From JANRKH01 sp033763595 (GTDB taxonomy: Bacteria > Pseudomonadota > Alphaproteobacteria > Rickettsiales > Rickettsiaceae): a stretch of DNA of 33,794 nucleotides. The stretch covers positions 1-33,794 of the forward strand of contig JANRKH010000010.1 of the NCBI GenBank assembly GCA_033763595.1. The letters are read 5' to 3'. Under the pieces are notes generated by a model. The model saw only the letters and a program-made list of their open reading frames with translations, was not told where the DNA came from and did no database searches. The position numbers and the translations under genes were made by a program. The first letter of the stretch is position 1; every line of letters begins with the position of its first letter. This document shows, piece by piece, positions 14,864-25,200 of this stretch.

Positions 14864-16130
14864 TGTTAAATGGATTAGGGAGAATCCGGCAGAATTTGAT
14901 CAAAAATTATCTTACAGGAGTATTGAGCCTTCTTCAAAAAAAATTTTAACCCTAGATGAGGAGCAAAGAGCTCTTATGTCAGAGATTCAGTCTATTCAGC
15001 AAAAACGTAACGAAAACTCTAAAAAACTTTCAAGTTTAGATGATAAAACAAGCAAGTCATTTGAATTAATTAGAAAAGAAGGCGAGTTGTTAAAAAAAAC
15101 ACTAGAACAGCTTGAAGCAAGACAAGCAAATGATTTTAGATTGAAAGAAATACTCGAAACATTACCAAATTTACCAGCAGGCGATGTACCTAAAGGAAAA
15201 AATGAGAGCGATAATATTGAGATAAGAAAATTTGGAGAGACTATTAGTGTTCCTTATGCCAGAGAGCATTTTGAGCTAGGTGAATCTCTAGGTATGATGG
15301 ACTTTGCAGCTAGTGCAAAAATATCGGGATCTCGATTTGTAACTTTAAGATCTGATCTTGCAAGGCTTGAGCGAGCCATCGCATCTTTTATGATAGATAC
15401 TCATGTTAGAAAGTTTGGATTTACTGAAGTGTCCCCGCCATATTTGGTAAGGGATAGCGCTATGTATGGTGCTGGTCAGCTGCCGAAATTCTCCGAGGAA
15501 TCATTTTATACAAAAGATGGTTACAGGCTCATACCAACAGCAGAAGTGCCACTTGTATCAATGTTCTCAGATTCTATTATTGCTCGTGAAAAGCTCCCAT
15601 TAAGGCTTGTAGCCTATACCCCTTGCTTTAGGTCTGAGGCTGGTGCTGCTGGAAGGGATACTAGAGGAATGATACGTCTCCATCAATTTAGTAAAGTTGA
15701 GTTAGTGTCTATCACAGCTGATGATGAATCTGATAGTGAACATGAGTATATCACAAGCGCAGCTGAAACTATTCTGCAAAAACTAGATCTTCCTTATAGG
15801 GTTATGCTTCTTTGTGCTGGAGATATGGGATTTAGCGCAAAAAAAACTTACGATCTAGAAGTATGGCTACCTGGGCAGAAAAAATATAGAGAAATCTCGA
15901 GTTGTTCTAATTGTGGGGATTTTCAGGCAAGAAGAATGAAGGCCCGATTTAAGGAATTTGGACAAAAAAATACCAAATTTGTACATACTCTAAACGGATC
16001 AGGGCTTGCAGTTGGAAGAACCTTAGTGGCAATATTAGAAAATTACCAAAATGAGGATGGCTCGATAACTGTGCCTAATGCACTTGTGAGCTATATGGGC
16101 GGCAGGACCATCATACGCAAAGAGCAGTAA
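14856..16130 (+). CDS. serS: Seryl-tRNA synthetase
   Basis: This class II aminoacyl-tRNA synthetase charges tRNA-Ser (and tRNA-Sec where present). The N-terminal tRNA-binding coiled coil (about residues 25-105, rich in Lys/Glu/Gln) follows the MHDVKWIRENPAEFD start. The catalytic core shows TAEVPL, motif 2 FRSEAGAAGRDTRGMIRLHQF and motif 3 GSGLAVGRTLVAILE. The 424-residue length is standard. The ATG lies inside the tatC 3' end, so the genes are likely coupled. Confidence 0.97.
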   Translation: MHDVKWIRENPAEFDQKLSYRSIEPSSKKILTLDEEQRALMSEIQSIQQKRNENSKKLSSLDDKTSKSFELIRKEGELLKKTLEQLEARQANDFRLKEILETLPNLPAGDVPKGKNESDNIEIRKFGETISVPYAREHFELGESLGMMDFAASAKISGSRFVTLRSDLARLERAIASFMIDTHVRKFGFTEVSPPYLVRDSAMYGAGQLPKFSEESFYTKDGYRLIPTAEVPLVSMFSDSIIAREKLPLRLVAYTPCFRSEAGAAGRDTRGMIRLHQFSKVELVSITADDESDSEHEYITSAAETILQKLDLPYRVMLLCAGDMGFSAKKTYDLEVWLPGQKKYREISSCSNCGDFQARRMKARFKEFGQKNTKFVHTLNGSGLAVGRTLVAILENYQNEDGSITVPNALVSYMGGRTIIRKEQ

Positions 16131-16170
16131 GGAATCGGAAAAGATTGCTCTCTATCCGAGACAATCAAAT

Positions 16171-16279
16171 GCATGTTCTCTTTTTTAAGTATTTAAGATA
16201 TAGCTTCTATTGTACCTAACGTGAAGCACTCTTTGTGAGTGGTAAGCTAAGAACATTAATTAACAATGGGAATTGGAAT
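16171..16279. repeat. Strongly decayed family B element
   Basis: Scattered matches to family B in the right order are visible: TTTTTTAAGTA, TAGCTTC, ACCTAACGTG and a final ATGGGAATTGGAATAA that resembles the right end GGGATTTGGTATTA. The left end is not recognisable. The rest of this intergenic space (16280-16422) is extremely AT-rich and may hold the promoter of the next ORF, but I cannot place one firmly. Confidence 0.35.
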
Positions 16280-16422
16280 AAAACGACTCATAGAAATTTT
16301 GTTATATTTATATCACTAAAACTCTCTCTATTTGAAAAATTAACATATAATTACTTATTTTTTATATGTTTTTTATAGTATTTTAATTAAAATTAAAATA
16401 ATATTATTTTTCTAAAAATCAT

Positions 16423-16989
16423 ATGAGCAATACTGAGCATAATGATAATATTCAACCTGAAGGCGTCGTAAACGCCCAAAATCAAGAAAGCAGCGATTCT
16501 AATAGATCTGAAGCCAGTATATCTGTCAATAATAGTGCTAAGGACCATGATCTGGCGCAAAATGGTAATGCAGCGATAGCCGACACTTTGAATACGCAAA
16601 CCATAAATAAAGTCTCTGATACTTCGGGCCTTAGCGCAACTCAAGCAGAAATTCAGGTTCAAAAAATCGATTCAATTGATGGCGGCTCTTTTGCTGAGCA
16701 TGCGACAGAAGATGTGCCTAATTCTAATAATTTAACATTTCCTAGTAATCTTAAAAGGAATGTATCAAGATTAAGTAACGGTAAAGAGTCGGATTCCTTA
16801 TTCACTTCTTATGCAAGTGAAGATGAGGGATTAGATGACGAATCAGAAACTTTTTCAAATGAAATGGGCGAAGAAAAAATATACTATGAAAACGCAAAAA
16901 GATTTGTGAAAGGAATTATTTCAAAATCTAGTACTTCATCAGCTCAAAATAATGTAAGTAGTGACGATTCGGATAAAATATCTGGATAA
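16423..16989 (+). CDS. Acidic Ser/Asn/Asp-rich orphan protein
   Basis: I cannot assign this 188-residue protein. It is of low complexity, rich in Ser, Asn, Asp, Glu and Gln. It has no signal peptide or membrane segment, and is likely largely disordered. The only ordered-looking stretch is near residues 150-168 (EEKIYYENAKRFVKGIISK). An acidic cluster (ASEDEGLDDESE) precedes it, and the C-terminus is again Ser/Asp-rich. Such composition in an intracellular bacterium is seen in secreted effectors, but that is inference. An extremely AT-rich stretch precedes the ATG. Several in-frame stops follow it, and further open sequence in the same frame reappears at about 17104. Confidence 0.6.
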   Translation: MSNTEHNDNIQPEGVVNAQNQESSDSNRSEASISVNNSAKDHDLAQNGNAAIADTLNTQTINKVSDTSGLSATQAEIQVQKIDSIDGGSFAEHATEDVPNSNNLTFPSNLKRNVSRLSNGKESDSLFTSYASEDEGLDDESETFSNEMGEEKIYYENAKRFVKGIISKSSTSSAQNNVSSDDSDKISG

Positions 16990-17067
16990 AAGATAAATAT
17001 ACGCTACTCCTTAAATAGGCCGTCTCCATAACATATAAGTAGAGCCGAGGAATTTGATTAGGAAAAA

Positions 17068-17233
17068 TGTCAGTTGATCTAACTGAACATAGGAAAACTA
17101 ATTTAGGCCAGAAAATCAATTTTTGATGACAAAATTACCAGTCAAGCTCCAGGTTATGCTGGGAGGTCTAATATATTAAGCGCATTTCAGAATCTAGAGT
17201 TTTATAATAAGGGGCACGTTTTGCAAAGGTTAG
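17068..17233 (+). pseudogene. Possible decayed gene remnant
   Basis: A short ORF starting at 17068 (MSVDLTEHRKTNLGQK) breaks off at TGA. If one frame shift is allowed at about 17113, it continues as KSIFDDKITSQAPGYAGRSN and on to FQNLEFYNKG, which has balanced, protein-like composition. The continuation runs against the 3' end of tsaE on the other strand. It could be a broken small gene or chance. I recognise no family. Confidence 0.25.
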
Positions 17234-17658
17234 TGCTGTTTACTTACAACTATATCTCTATAATCTTTATTGAAAGATATATCGATCGCTACATATTGAT
17301 AGTATTTTATTATGTTACTTGCGATCTCTGGCCACTCTATGAAAACATAATTCTCTTGCATCATCTCTTCTAAGCCTATTTCACTTATTTCTTGTATGTT
17401 TTTTATCCTATATAAATCGTAATGGTAAACTACTTGCCCATTACCCTCATATTTATGCATAATATTAAAAGTCGGACTTGTAGCCCCACTAAAACCAGTA
17501 ATATTTTCGACAAATTTTTTTACAAGGGTGGTTTTGCCCGCTCCAAGATTGCCGTTTAAAGTAAAAATTTTATTTCCTTTTAAGTGCTGAGTAATATCCC
17601 TTGCTATTTTTACCAAATCTTTTTCTGTCGTAGAGACATATCGAAATTCTTTTTGCAT
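17230..17658 (-). CDS. tsaE: tRNA threonylcarbamoyladenosine biosynthesis ATPase TsaE
   Basis: This P-loop ATPase works with TsaB and TsaD to make the t6A modification at position 37 of ANN-decoding tRNAs. The Walker A loop is GNLGAGKTT (residues 36-44), followed by SGATSPTFNIMHKYE and YHYDLYRI, both typical of the family. IEWPE, near the C-terminus, is also characteristic. I set the start at the ATG at 17658 (142 residues) rather than the upstream start at 17724, because homologues begin just before the FRYVSTTEKD-like strand and the upstream 22 residues are a hydrophobic, AT-driven extension. The gene is single and on the minus strand. Confidence 0.93.
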   Translation of the reverse strand: MQKEFRYVSTTEKDLVKIARDITQHLKGNKIFTLNGNLGAGKTTLVKKFVENITGFSGATSPTFNIMHKYEGNGQVVYHYDLYRIKNIQEISEIGLEEMMQENYVFIEWPEIASNIIKYYQYVAIDISFNKDYRDIVVSKQH

Positions 17659-17908
17659 ATGCTGAATTATTAATGAAATATATAAAAAAATCTGTATAAT
17701 ACCCTTTCTTGGGATTAAATACAAATAATCTTTAGCCTAAAGCGTTTGAGTAAATACCAAATACAGGAGCCATAATACTGAAAGTAAATAAGCATACTCA
17801 TGTTATTAGGCGGTAAGAAGCTAGGTGAAAGAAGTTAAATGGGCTTTTAAAGCATGAGTAGCGTAATCCCACCTCTCATCACAATAATTAAATATTTTAG
17901 GAAAAATT

Positions 17909-18331
17909 ATGTCAAATGAATATACATTATCGATTTTAAAGCCAGATGCTGTTGCTAGAAATATAACAGGTAAAGTGAATGCAATAATCGAGGATGCTGG
18001 CATCACTATAGTAGCTCAAAAAATGCTTCATCTATCTGAAAAAGAGGCTAAAGAATTTTATATTATTCATAAAGATAGACCATTTTTTGCAAGTCTGGTA
18101 CAATTTATGACTCAAGGTCCAGTTATTGTACAAGTCCTTTCGGGAGATAACGTAGTTGCAAAATATAGACAAGTAATGGGAGCGACTAATCCCGAACAGG
18201 CTGAAGAAGGTACTATAAGAAAACTATTTGCTGAATCTATTGAAGCAAATACTGTTCATGGCTCAGACTCTCTAGAAAATGCAAAAAATGAAATAGCTTT
18301 CTTTTTTAGCGCAAGGGAGATCGTGAGGTAA
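17909..18331 (+). CDS. ndk: Nucleoside diphosphate kinase
   Basis: This enzyme transfers the gamma phosphate between NTPs and NDPs through a phosphohistidine. The active-site histidine is H117 in NTVHGSDSLENA, and K11 lies in the N-terminal LSILKPDAVARN motif. RQVMGATNPEQAEEGTIR, the nucleotide-binding segment, is complete. The length is 140 residues, as expected. AGGAAAAATT precedes the ATG as a ribosome site. mnmG starts 4 bp downstream, so the pair is co-transcribed. Confidence 0.96.
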   Translation: MSNEYTLSILKPDAVARNITGKVNAIIEDAGITIVAQKMLHLSEKEAKEFYIIHKDRPFFASLVQFMTQGPVIVQVLSGDNVVAKYRQVMGATNPEQAEEGTIRKLFAESIEANTVHGSDSLENAKNEIAFFFSAREIVR

Positions 18332-18335
18332 TAAT

Positions 18336-20213
18336 ATGTCGCAGATTTTTGATGTTCTTGAAAATCAGCAATATGATGTCGTTGTAATCGGAGGGGGTCA
18401 CGCTGGCTGCGAGGCAGCAGCAGCATCGGCTAGATGCGGTTCTTCCGTTTTGCTGATAACAAAAAAAATTGAAAATCTAGGAGAACTGTCTTGTAACCCT
18501 GCTATCGGCGGTGTTGCAAAAGGAACAATAGTTAAAGAAATCGATGCTCTTGACGGGCTGATGGGAAGAGTTATTGATAGATCTGGTATCCATTACAAAA
18601 TGCTCAATGAAAGCAAAGGTCCAGCTGTATGGGGACCGAGAGCACAGGCCGATAGATCACTATATCGAAAAGAAATGCAGAGCGAAATCCTAAATTATAA
18701 AGGTCTTGATTTGCTGCTTGGCTCAGTTGAGGATATTCTATATGATAAGAAAATTAAAGGCGTAGTTTTAGAAAATAACAAAATTATATATACTAAAGCC
18801 GTTGTTCTTACGACAGGAACTTTTTTATCCGGGGTGCTTCATGTGGGAACAGAGAGAATAACCGGAGGACGAACCGGAGAAAAAGCCTCCATCGGATTGT
18901 CTGACTTCTTAAAAAAAGCTCAGTTTAATTTAAGGAGACTGAAAACGGGCACGCCCCCAAGAATCGATGGCTCAACCATTGACTTTGCAAAAACTACAGA
19001 GCAACCGGGAGATGTTGAGCCAAGGCCTTTCTCTGAACTAACCTCAAGTATTTACGTAAAACAAGTAAAATGTTTTATAACCCACACTAATGAATTAACT
19101 CATAAAATAATAGATGAAGCTAAGCATTTGTCAGCAATTTACTCTGGCAATATTGTTGGAGTTGGGCCTAGATATTGTCCCTCGATTGAAGATAAAATCA
19201 CAAGATTTGCCAGTAAATCATCGCACCAGATTTTCCTTGAGCCTGAAGGGTTAGACGATAATACTATATACCCTAACGGTATCTCCACTTCATTGCCAGA
19301 GGATGTGCAAGTAAGGCTCGTGAATTCAATTAGAGGACTTGAGTGCGCCAAGATAATTAGGCCTGGTTATGCTATAGAGTATGACTCGGTAGATCCAAGA
19401 GAATTAAAACTAACCCTTGAAGTAAAGAAAATACCGGGCTTATTTCTAGCTGGTCAAATTAATGGAACGACTGGGTATGAAGAAGCCGCTGGGCAAGGTT
19501 TACTTGCTGGGATTAATGCATCGAGGTTCTCTAAAGACTTAAGTCCGCTAATACTTGATAGATCTACGAGTTATATTGGAGTTATGGTAGACGATATTGT
19601 TCTACGTGGAACAACCGAACCTTATCGCACTTTTACATCAAGATCTGAGTACAGACTTTCAATAAGAGCAGATAATGCTGATATAAGGCTTACTGCATTA
19701 GGGTCTAGGTTCGGGGTTATTAGCTCTAAGCGGCTAGAATTTTTTAAGAAAAAAATGGATCTAATAAATAATAATTTAGAGGTTTTAGGAAGTCTCAACA
19801 TCACCCCACATACACTGAGTGAGTTAGGGTACAAGATATCTCAGGACGGGGAAAGGAAAACTGCGCTCGATCTCCTAGCGCACCCTCTATTTGGAATTAA
19901 CGAAGTTACAAAGATATTTCCAGAAACACTAAAACTCGATAGAACAATCATTTCTTACATTGCAGTCGAAGAAAAATATAAATCCTACTTAGAAAGGCAA
20001 AATAAAGATATAGAACTATATAAACAAGAAGAAGGGCTTCTCATTCCTGAAGATTTTAATTTCGAACATATCGGAAGTTTATCTAATGAAGTAGTAGAAA
20101 AGCTAAAAAAAACTAACCCACAAACAGTAAGGGCGGCTATGCAAATAGAAGGTATAACTCCTGCAGCCATCACGGCTATCATAATATATCTAAAAAATAC
20201 CCACAAAGTTTGA
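18336..20213 (+). CDS. mnmG: tRNA uridine-5-carboxymethylaminomethyl modification enzyme MnmG (GidA)
   Basis: This FAD- and folate-dependent subunit, with MnmE, installs the cmnm5 group at U34 of tRNAs. The FAD-binding VIGGGHAGCEAAAA lies near residues 18-31. It is followed by the family signatures LSCNPAIGGVAKGTIVKEID, GPAVWGPRAQADR, TGGRTGEKAS and LKTGTPPRID. GQINGTTGYEEAAGQGLLAG, also diagnostic, is about two thirds along. The length, 625 residues, is normal. It follows ndk by 4 bp. mnmE is not in the window. Confidence 0.97.
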   Translation: MSQIFDVLENQQYDVVVIGGGHAGCEAAAASARCGSSVLLITKKIENLGELSCNPAIGGVAKGTIVKEIDALDGLMGRVIDRSGIHYKMLNESKGPAVWGPRAQADRSLYRKEMQSEILNYKGLDLLLGSVEDILYDKKIKGVVLENNKIIYTKAVVLTTGTFLSGVLHVGTERITGGRTGEKASIGLSDFLKKAQFNLRRLKTGTPPRIDGSTIDFAKTTEQPGDVEPRPFSELTSSIYVKQVKCFITHTNELTHKIIDEAKHLSAIYSGNIVGVGPRYCPSIEDKITRFASKSSHQIFLEPEGLDDNTIYPNGISTSLPEDVQVRLVNSIRGLECAKIIRPGYAIEYDSVDPRELKLTLEVKKIPGLFLAGQINGTTGYEEAAGQGLLAGINASRFSKDLSPLILDRSTSYIGVMVDDIVLRGTTEPYRTFTSRSEYRLSIRADNADIRLTALGSRFGVISSKRLEFFKKKMDLINNNLEVLGSLNITPHTLSELGYKISQDGERKTALDLLAHPLFGINEVTKIFPETLKLDRTIISYIAVEEKYKSYLERQNKDIELYKQEEGLLIPEDFNFEHIGSLSNEVVEKLKKTNPQTVRAAMQIEGITPAAITAIIIYLKNTHKV

Positions 20214-20277
20214 GTGATAAGATGCTCATCTGCTATAATTGTTTTTTAATAGATCTCTTAGAGTAATTAGAAATATG

Positions 20278-20305
20278 TTGCTCTTAAAAATTAGTAGAAT
20301 ATAAT
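20278..20305 (+). promoter_or_regulatory. trxA: Promoter candidate for trxA
   Basis: TTGCTC (20278-20283) and a consensus TATAAT (20300-20305) have 16-bp spacing, inside the 110-bp gap between mnmG and trxA. Transcription starting near 20312 would give a leader of about 24 nt to the ATG at 20336. Confidence 0.45.
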
Positions 20306-20335
20306 CCAAAACAATAATATCAAGTGAAAAATAAT

Positions 20336-20653
20336 ATGGTAGATAGTGTTACAGATAAAGATTTCGATGAAAAAGTTTCGAAATCAAAAAAACCCGTTTT
20401 AGTTGATTTTTGGGCTGAATGGTGTGGTCCTTGTAAGATGCTTGGTCCTATTTTTGAACAAGTTTCCGTGGAGTTTAAAGATAAAGTGGAATTTGTAAAA
20501 ATCAACATAGATGAAAACCCACAAGTACCATCGAATCTTGGAATAAGAGGTATACCCACAATGATGCTCTTTAAAGAAGGAAAACTCATAGACACTAAAG
20601 TTGGAGTAATTCAAAAATCAGCTCTTTCCGCCTGGATTGAGGGGCTATTATAA
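20336..20653 (+). CDS. trxA: Thioredoxin
   Basis: This small thiol-disulfide oxidoreductase is reduced by TrxB (9298-10233). The active site is WCGPC with C30 and C33 (numbered from the ATG at 20336), in the classical VDFWAEWCGPCKM context. The cis-proline loop RGIPTMMLF is present. From this ATG the protein is 105 residues, a usual length. A GTG at 20324 would add four residues and cannot be excluded; neither start has a convincing Shine-Dalgarno sequence. It ends 26 bp before the polysaccharide-export ATPase gene, so read-through into that operon is possible. Confidence 0.95.
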   Translation: MVDSVTDKDFDEKVSKSKKPVLVDFWAEWCGPCKMLGPIFEQVSVEFKDKVEFVKINIDENPQVPSNLGIRGIPTMMLFKEGKLIDTKVGVIQKSALSAWIEGLL

Positions 20654-20679
20654 AAACTTTACAGTTTATTTGAGCGCAA

Positions 20680-21441
20680 GTGACAAACAATATAAATAAT
20701 CTTCAAACCAAAGAAGAAGAAATATCAATAGAGCTCGAAAATTGCTACGTGGAAGGTGTTAATACCTACAATAGAGCCCAAGGTATAAAGCATTTCTTTC
20801 TTGGCAAAGGCAAACTTCTTTTAACTTCAATTCCTATACTAAATGGGATAAATTTCGAAGCAAAGCGCGGCGAAAAAATAGCTCTTATTGGCTCAAACGG
20901 ATCAGGAAAAAGCTCCTTACTAAAAGTGATAGCAGGAATTTACCCCATTAAATCAGGACGTTTAAGAGTGGTGGGCCGTGTGGGAGCGTCTATTGAAATG
21001 GGGTTTGGCATGGAATACGAGATGACCGGAAGACAAAATATAAAGCTCATGATGGTTTATAGTGACATGCTTGATCTATATAACAAAGATATAGAGAATG
21101 AGATTATAGACTTCTCGGAACTTGGAGAAAAAATAGATTGGCCAGTGAAAACTTATAGCTCTGGAATGCTCTCTAGGCTTACTTTTTCCGTTAATTTGCT
21201 TAAAAATCCTGACATACTTCTTTTAGACGAAATATTTGCGACAGGAGATGCGCATTTTGTAATAAAAGCAGTTAAGGCTATGACCCGTAAATTTCTGGAC
21301 ACTCCTATTTCTATGCTAGTTAGTCATCAAGAAGATATTATAAAAGACTTATGCACAAAAGCATATCTAATGCACGAGGGAAGAATTATCGATGAAGGTA
21401 CTCCTGATTTTATAATTAAAAGATATAAAATGGTTAACTAA
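20680..21441 (+). CDS. Polysaccharide/O-antigen export ABC transporter ATPase (Wzt-like)
   Basis: This is the ATPase subunit of an ABC-2 type glycan exporter. Walker A is GSNGSGKSS (71-79), the signature is the divergent YSSGM (159-163) typical of Wzt/TagH/KpsT-type proteins, and Walker B ends LLLDEIFATGD (D183, E184). The conserved VGRVGASIEMGFGMEYEMTGRQN block is also family-specific. It has 253 residues, so the C-terminal carbohydrate-binding domain of long Wzt proteins is missing; export is probably coupled to polymerisation by other means. The start is GTG. The stop overlaps the permease start (TAATG). Confidence 0.88.
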   Translation: MTNNINNLQTKEEEISIELENCYVEGVNTYNRAQGIKHFFLGKGKLLLTSIPILNGINFEAKRGEKIALIGSNGSGKSSLLKVIAGIYPIKSGRLRVVGRVGASIEMGFGMEYEMTGRQNIKLMMVYSDMLDLYNKDIENEIIDFSELGEKIDWPVKTYSSGMLSRLTFSVNLLKNPDILLLDEIFATGDAHFVIKAVKAMTRKFLDTPISMLVSHQEDIIKDLCTKAYLMHEGRIIDEGTPDFIIKRYKMVN

Positions 21442-22214
21442 TGAGCATTTTACCGACAAAAAATTACTGGAAATCATTATATATTCTAACTGAAGCGGCG
21501 ATTTTTACTCAACATAAAAATTCCTTCTTGGGATCAGCGTGGGGGATAGTGCAGCCATTTGTTCATATTGTTATAATATCTTATGTTTTTAGTTTTTTGC
21601 TCAATCAACCAACAGAGATTTTTGTTAAAAATCTAGTAGCATCCCTACCTCTATGGAACTTTATCGTAAACTCCTCATCATCCTCTGCGAGATCCCTTAC
21701 ATCAAGATCGCATTTACTGAAAAAAGTATATATTAAAAAAGATTTACTACCTGTTGCAGATGTAGCTGTTCATTGCTATACATTACTTTACTCATTTTTT
21801 GCTATGTATTTAGCTGCAATAATGTTTTACCCAGCAAATTTTAAAATAAATATAATTTTAGCTCCATTATGCGTACTACCTGTGATCATCTCTTTTATAT
21901 TTATCGCACTTATTTTCGCATATATAACGCCATATATAATGGATACTCCTCAAATAGTAACAGTCGCACTTAATGCAGTATATTGGACTTTACCGATCGT
22001 TTACCCGTATAATCTATTTCCAGAAGATAAAAGATGGATCTTCGAGATAAATCCACTATTTCATTTAATAAGACCAATGCAAATTCTAGTTGTAGAGGGT
22101 GAAATACCAGGGTTTATGGTTATTCTTAAGGCAAGTATAGTAACAATATTAGTTGCAATAATTTCAAAATTAGTAGTTAGTAGAATAAGCAGGAATGTAA
22201 TATACTACTTATGA
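21441..22214 (+). CDS. Polysaccharide/O-antigen export ABC transporter permease (Wzm-like)
   Basis: This is an ABC-2 type membrane subunit of 257 residues with about six hydrophobic segments. Family features are the LGSAWGIVQPFVHIVIISYVF segment, PLWNFIVNSSSSSARSLTSR with HLLKKVYIKKDLLPVA after it, and the late YPYNLFPEDKRWIFEINPLFHLIRPMQ region. With the upstream ATPase it would move a lipid-linked glycan across the inner membrane. The start shares bases with the ATPase stop, and the stop shares ATGA with the following flavoprotein gene, so the three genes are translationally coupled. Confidence 0.88.
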   Translation: MSILPTKNYWKSLYILTEAAIFTQHKNSFLGSAWGIVQPFVHIVIISYVFSFLLNQPTEIFVKNLVASLPLWNFIVNSSSSSARSLTSRSHLLKKVYIKKDLLPVADVAVHCYTLLYSFFAMYLAAIMFYPANFKINIILAPLCVLPVIISFIFIALIFAYITPYIMDTPQIVTVALNAVYWTLPIVYPYNLFPEDKRWIFEINPLFHLIRPMQILVVEGEIPGFMVILKASIVTILVAIISKLVVSRISRNVIYYL

Positions 22215-25200
22215 ATAATAGAATTTTAGATTTTTATGAGATAGATCAAGAATTTTTAACATTTCTCGAATGCAAGAATAACACTCTTTATGAGATTCTA
22301 AAAAAAGCAAGAAGAGACAAAATTAGCCTCTTAAGTGATGAGATTATAGAAATAGCTCAGTTTCTTGAAATTTTCATAATCAAGCTTTTTAGGATCGAAA
22401 ATCAAACAAATTTATTTGCAAAAAAATCTAAAGATATAGCCATATTATATGATCTAAAAAGAAACTTCGTTCACAGATTTGTTGCGAGAAAATATAGTAA
22501 ACATGAGCTACAAAAAAACGAAATTGAAAAAAAATTTCTTACTCGTAATAATCTAAATCATAATGATCTAGAAGCGATTGATGATTTTTTTTTAGCTAAA
22601 CTGAAAGAATCTTTAGGTAATTCAGGAAGCCTATACGAAGCTACATGCAAGCTAGCATATAAATCTTCTGCGCAAATTTTAACATTAACGCAAAAGCAAA
22701 ATGAGCAATCAGAAGAATCAAATGTAGAAACTATACATCCATACAGTGGATTTAGCGAAGATGAGTTAAAATACGCAGCTTCTAGAATATTTTTTGGTCC
22801 GATCTCAAAACTTTTTTCCGCGCCGGAACAATTAGATTTCGCACATCTAGTCAAATACGATACTTATAATGACATTATCTATAAACATCAAACAGCTCAA
22901 GAAATATCAGATAGCTTAATCGAGGCTAATTACTGCATTAAGTGCCACAGACATAACAAAGATTCATGCTCAACAGGACTAAAAAAAAATGAAGATTATC
23001 ACCAAAATCCTATTGGTAATATTCTCAAGGGCTGCCCATTAGAAATCAAAATTTCTGAGATGATTGAGTTATATTCAAGGGGTAAATTAATTGCGGCGAT
23101 CTCGGCTGCCTTACTGGAAAACCCTCTACTTATCTTAACAGGCGAAAGAATTTGTAATGATTGCTCTAAGGCATGTATTTATCAAAAGCAGACGCCAGTT
23201 AATGTTCCAGCAATAGAATCAGCTATTGTAAAAGAGGTTTTAAGTTTAGATTTTGGAGTAGAAATTTATTATTTGCTTACTGAGTGGAATCCTTTGAGTA
23301 GTACTAACTTTCTGCCCGAAAGGGAATATAAGGGTAATGTACTGATTGTTGGAAGTGGCCCGTCGGCAATTGCATTATCATATTATTTGTTAAGAAGTGG
23401 ATGCAAAATCACAATGGTAGAAGGCTTAAGGATTGAGCTCTTACAAAATGAAGACATAAATCTCACAATTAAAAAATACTCTCATATAGAAAATTTATAT
23501 AATAAAATAAAGCCTCAAGGGTTTGGAGGTGTATGTGAATATGGAATAACAGAGAGATGGAACAAAGAAAACCTAATCATGGCAAGACTAATGCTCGAGA
23601 GAAACAAAAATTTCTGCCTGATTGGGGGCACAAGATTTGGGTCAAACATAACATATGATGATGCAAAAAAACTGGGGTTTGACCACGTAGCACTTGCACT
23701 TGGGGCAGGCGCGCCAAAAATGCCTAAAATTGATGGTATGGATGCAGGTAACGTAAGATACGCGAATGATTTTTTGACCGCCCTTGGATCAGGTAACGCA
23801 GAAACACAAGATAGTAAAACTCTTTTTATGATGGAGCCTCCTGTCTTTATTGTAGGAGGTGGTCTAACTTCAGTCGATGCAGCCGCGGAGGCTGGAAAAT
23901 ACATAATTGCGCTTGCAAAAAAAATTGCTTTGCAAAAAATAGACAAAAACACACTAAACAAGCGCGAAAAAGAACAATTGTCAAGATTTGAGATAATAGC
24001 AAAATTACTAAAAAAAGAAGAGACCAGAGCTGCAAAAGAACAAAGGAAGCCCGATTTCATTCAGATCTTAGATTCATTAGGCGGAATCAATTTATGTTAT
24101 AGACAAAAGATAGAAAGAAGCTCTGCATATAGGAATAATCACGAAGAGCTAGATAAATCTATGAATTCGGGTTTTAGAATATTAGAGAACACGAAAGTAA
24201 CTAGAATAATAAAAGACGAATATGGCAATATCGCTGAAATAGAAATAGACAAAGGAGATAAAACAGAAAGAAGAAAATGTCGATCATTGTTAATAGCAAC
24301 TGGTACTATACCGTCAGTCTTAGAGGAAACTTATAAGAAAAAATCTGATATTTCGTTTTTTGGGGATATGGATCCAAAATTTGAAGGTAGCGTAGTGAAA
24401 GCTATTGCAAGTGCGAAGCTCGGATATAAAAAAATTCTAGATAAGCTTTCTTTGATGGTAAATCGCTCGAAGAACAGCGAATCAATTTATCTTGTCAAGA
24501 ATTTATTTGAAAAGTTCGTTACTTATAAAAAAGATCATACCAAGGATATTTTTGAGCTAAAAATCATCGCTCCAATTGAAGCACAGAACTATAAACCAGG
24601 ACAATATTTTAAGCTACAGAACTTTCATAATAATTTGACAGGCAAATCTTTTGAACCAATAGCATTATTTCCTTCGAATATCAGAGAGGGAGAAATTAGT
24701 TTTATGATTAATGTTGTAGGAAACTCAACCAAAACAGCAAAATCACTTAAGAAAGGTGACCAAGTAATACTTATGGGCCCTCTTGGCTATCCAATAGAGT
24801 TCAATAGATCCAATCGGTATCTATTTATTGCTGAAGATGTCAACGTTTTTTCATGTATATATTTAGCGTCAATGGCAAAAAAAGTTGCTCATGCAACAAA
24901 GTTTGTAGGGATAATATCTCACAGTTCTATGTGGCAAAGTGATTTACACTGTGCCGTACAAGACAATTTGAAGAAATTACAGATAGATTATGAAATAAAG
25001 GATAATATACCTGATATTTTTTTCAATTTCGAACAAGTGTATGATAAGGATTTGATAATATACTCTTATGGAACGGTACGTTTTAACGAAAAAATCTTGC
25101 GACTTACAGGCAACTTAAATAGATCTCTTACGCAACTCTCATCCAGCAGAGAAGTAATAGGAGCATACGAAGCAAAAAGCTTAAGCTCTGATATATCTGC

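Noticed and set aside
17821..18006. Minus-strand ORF over the ndk start
   Set aside because: It overlaps the conserved N-terminus of ndk. Its tail is protein-like at first glance, but there is no start or supporting context.
23515..24060. 181-codon ORF antisense to the flavoprotein gene
   Set aside because: It lies wholly opposite well-conserved nucleotide-binding motifs of the plus-strand gene and is Ser/Phe-rich, as expected of a shadow frame.
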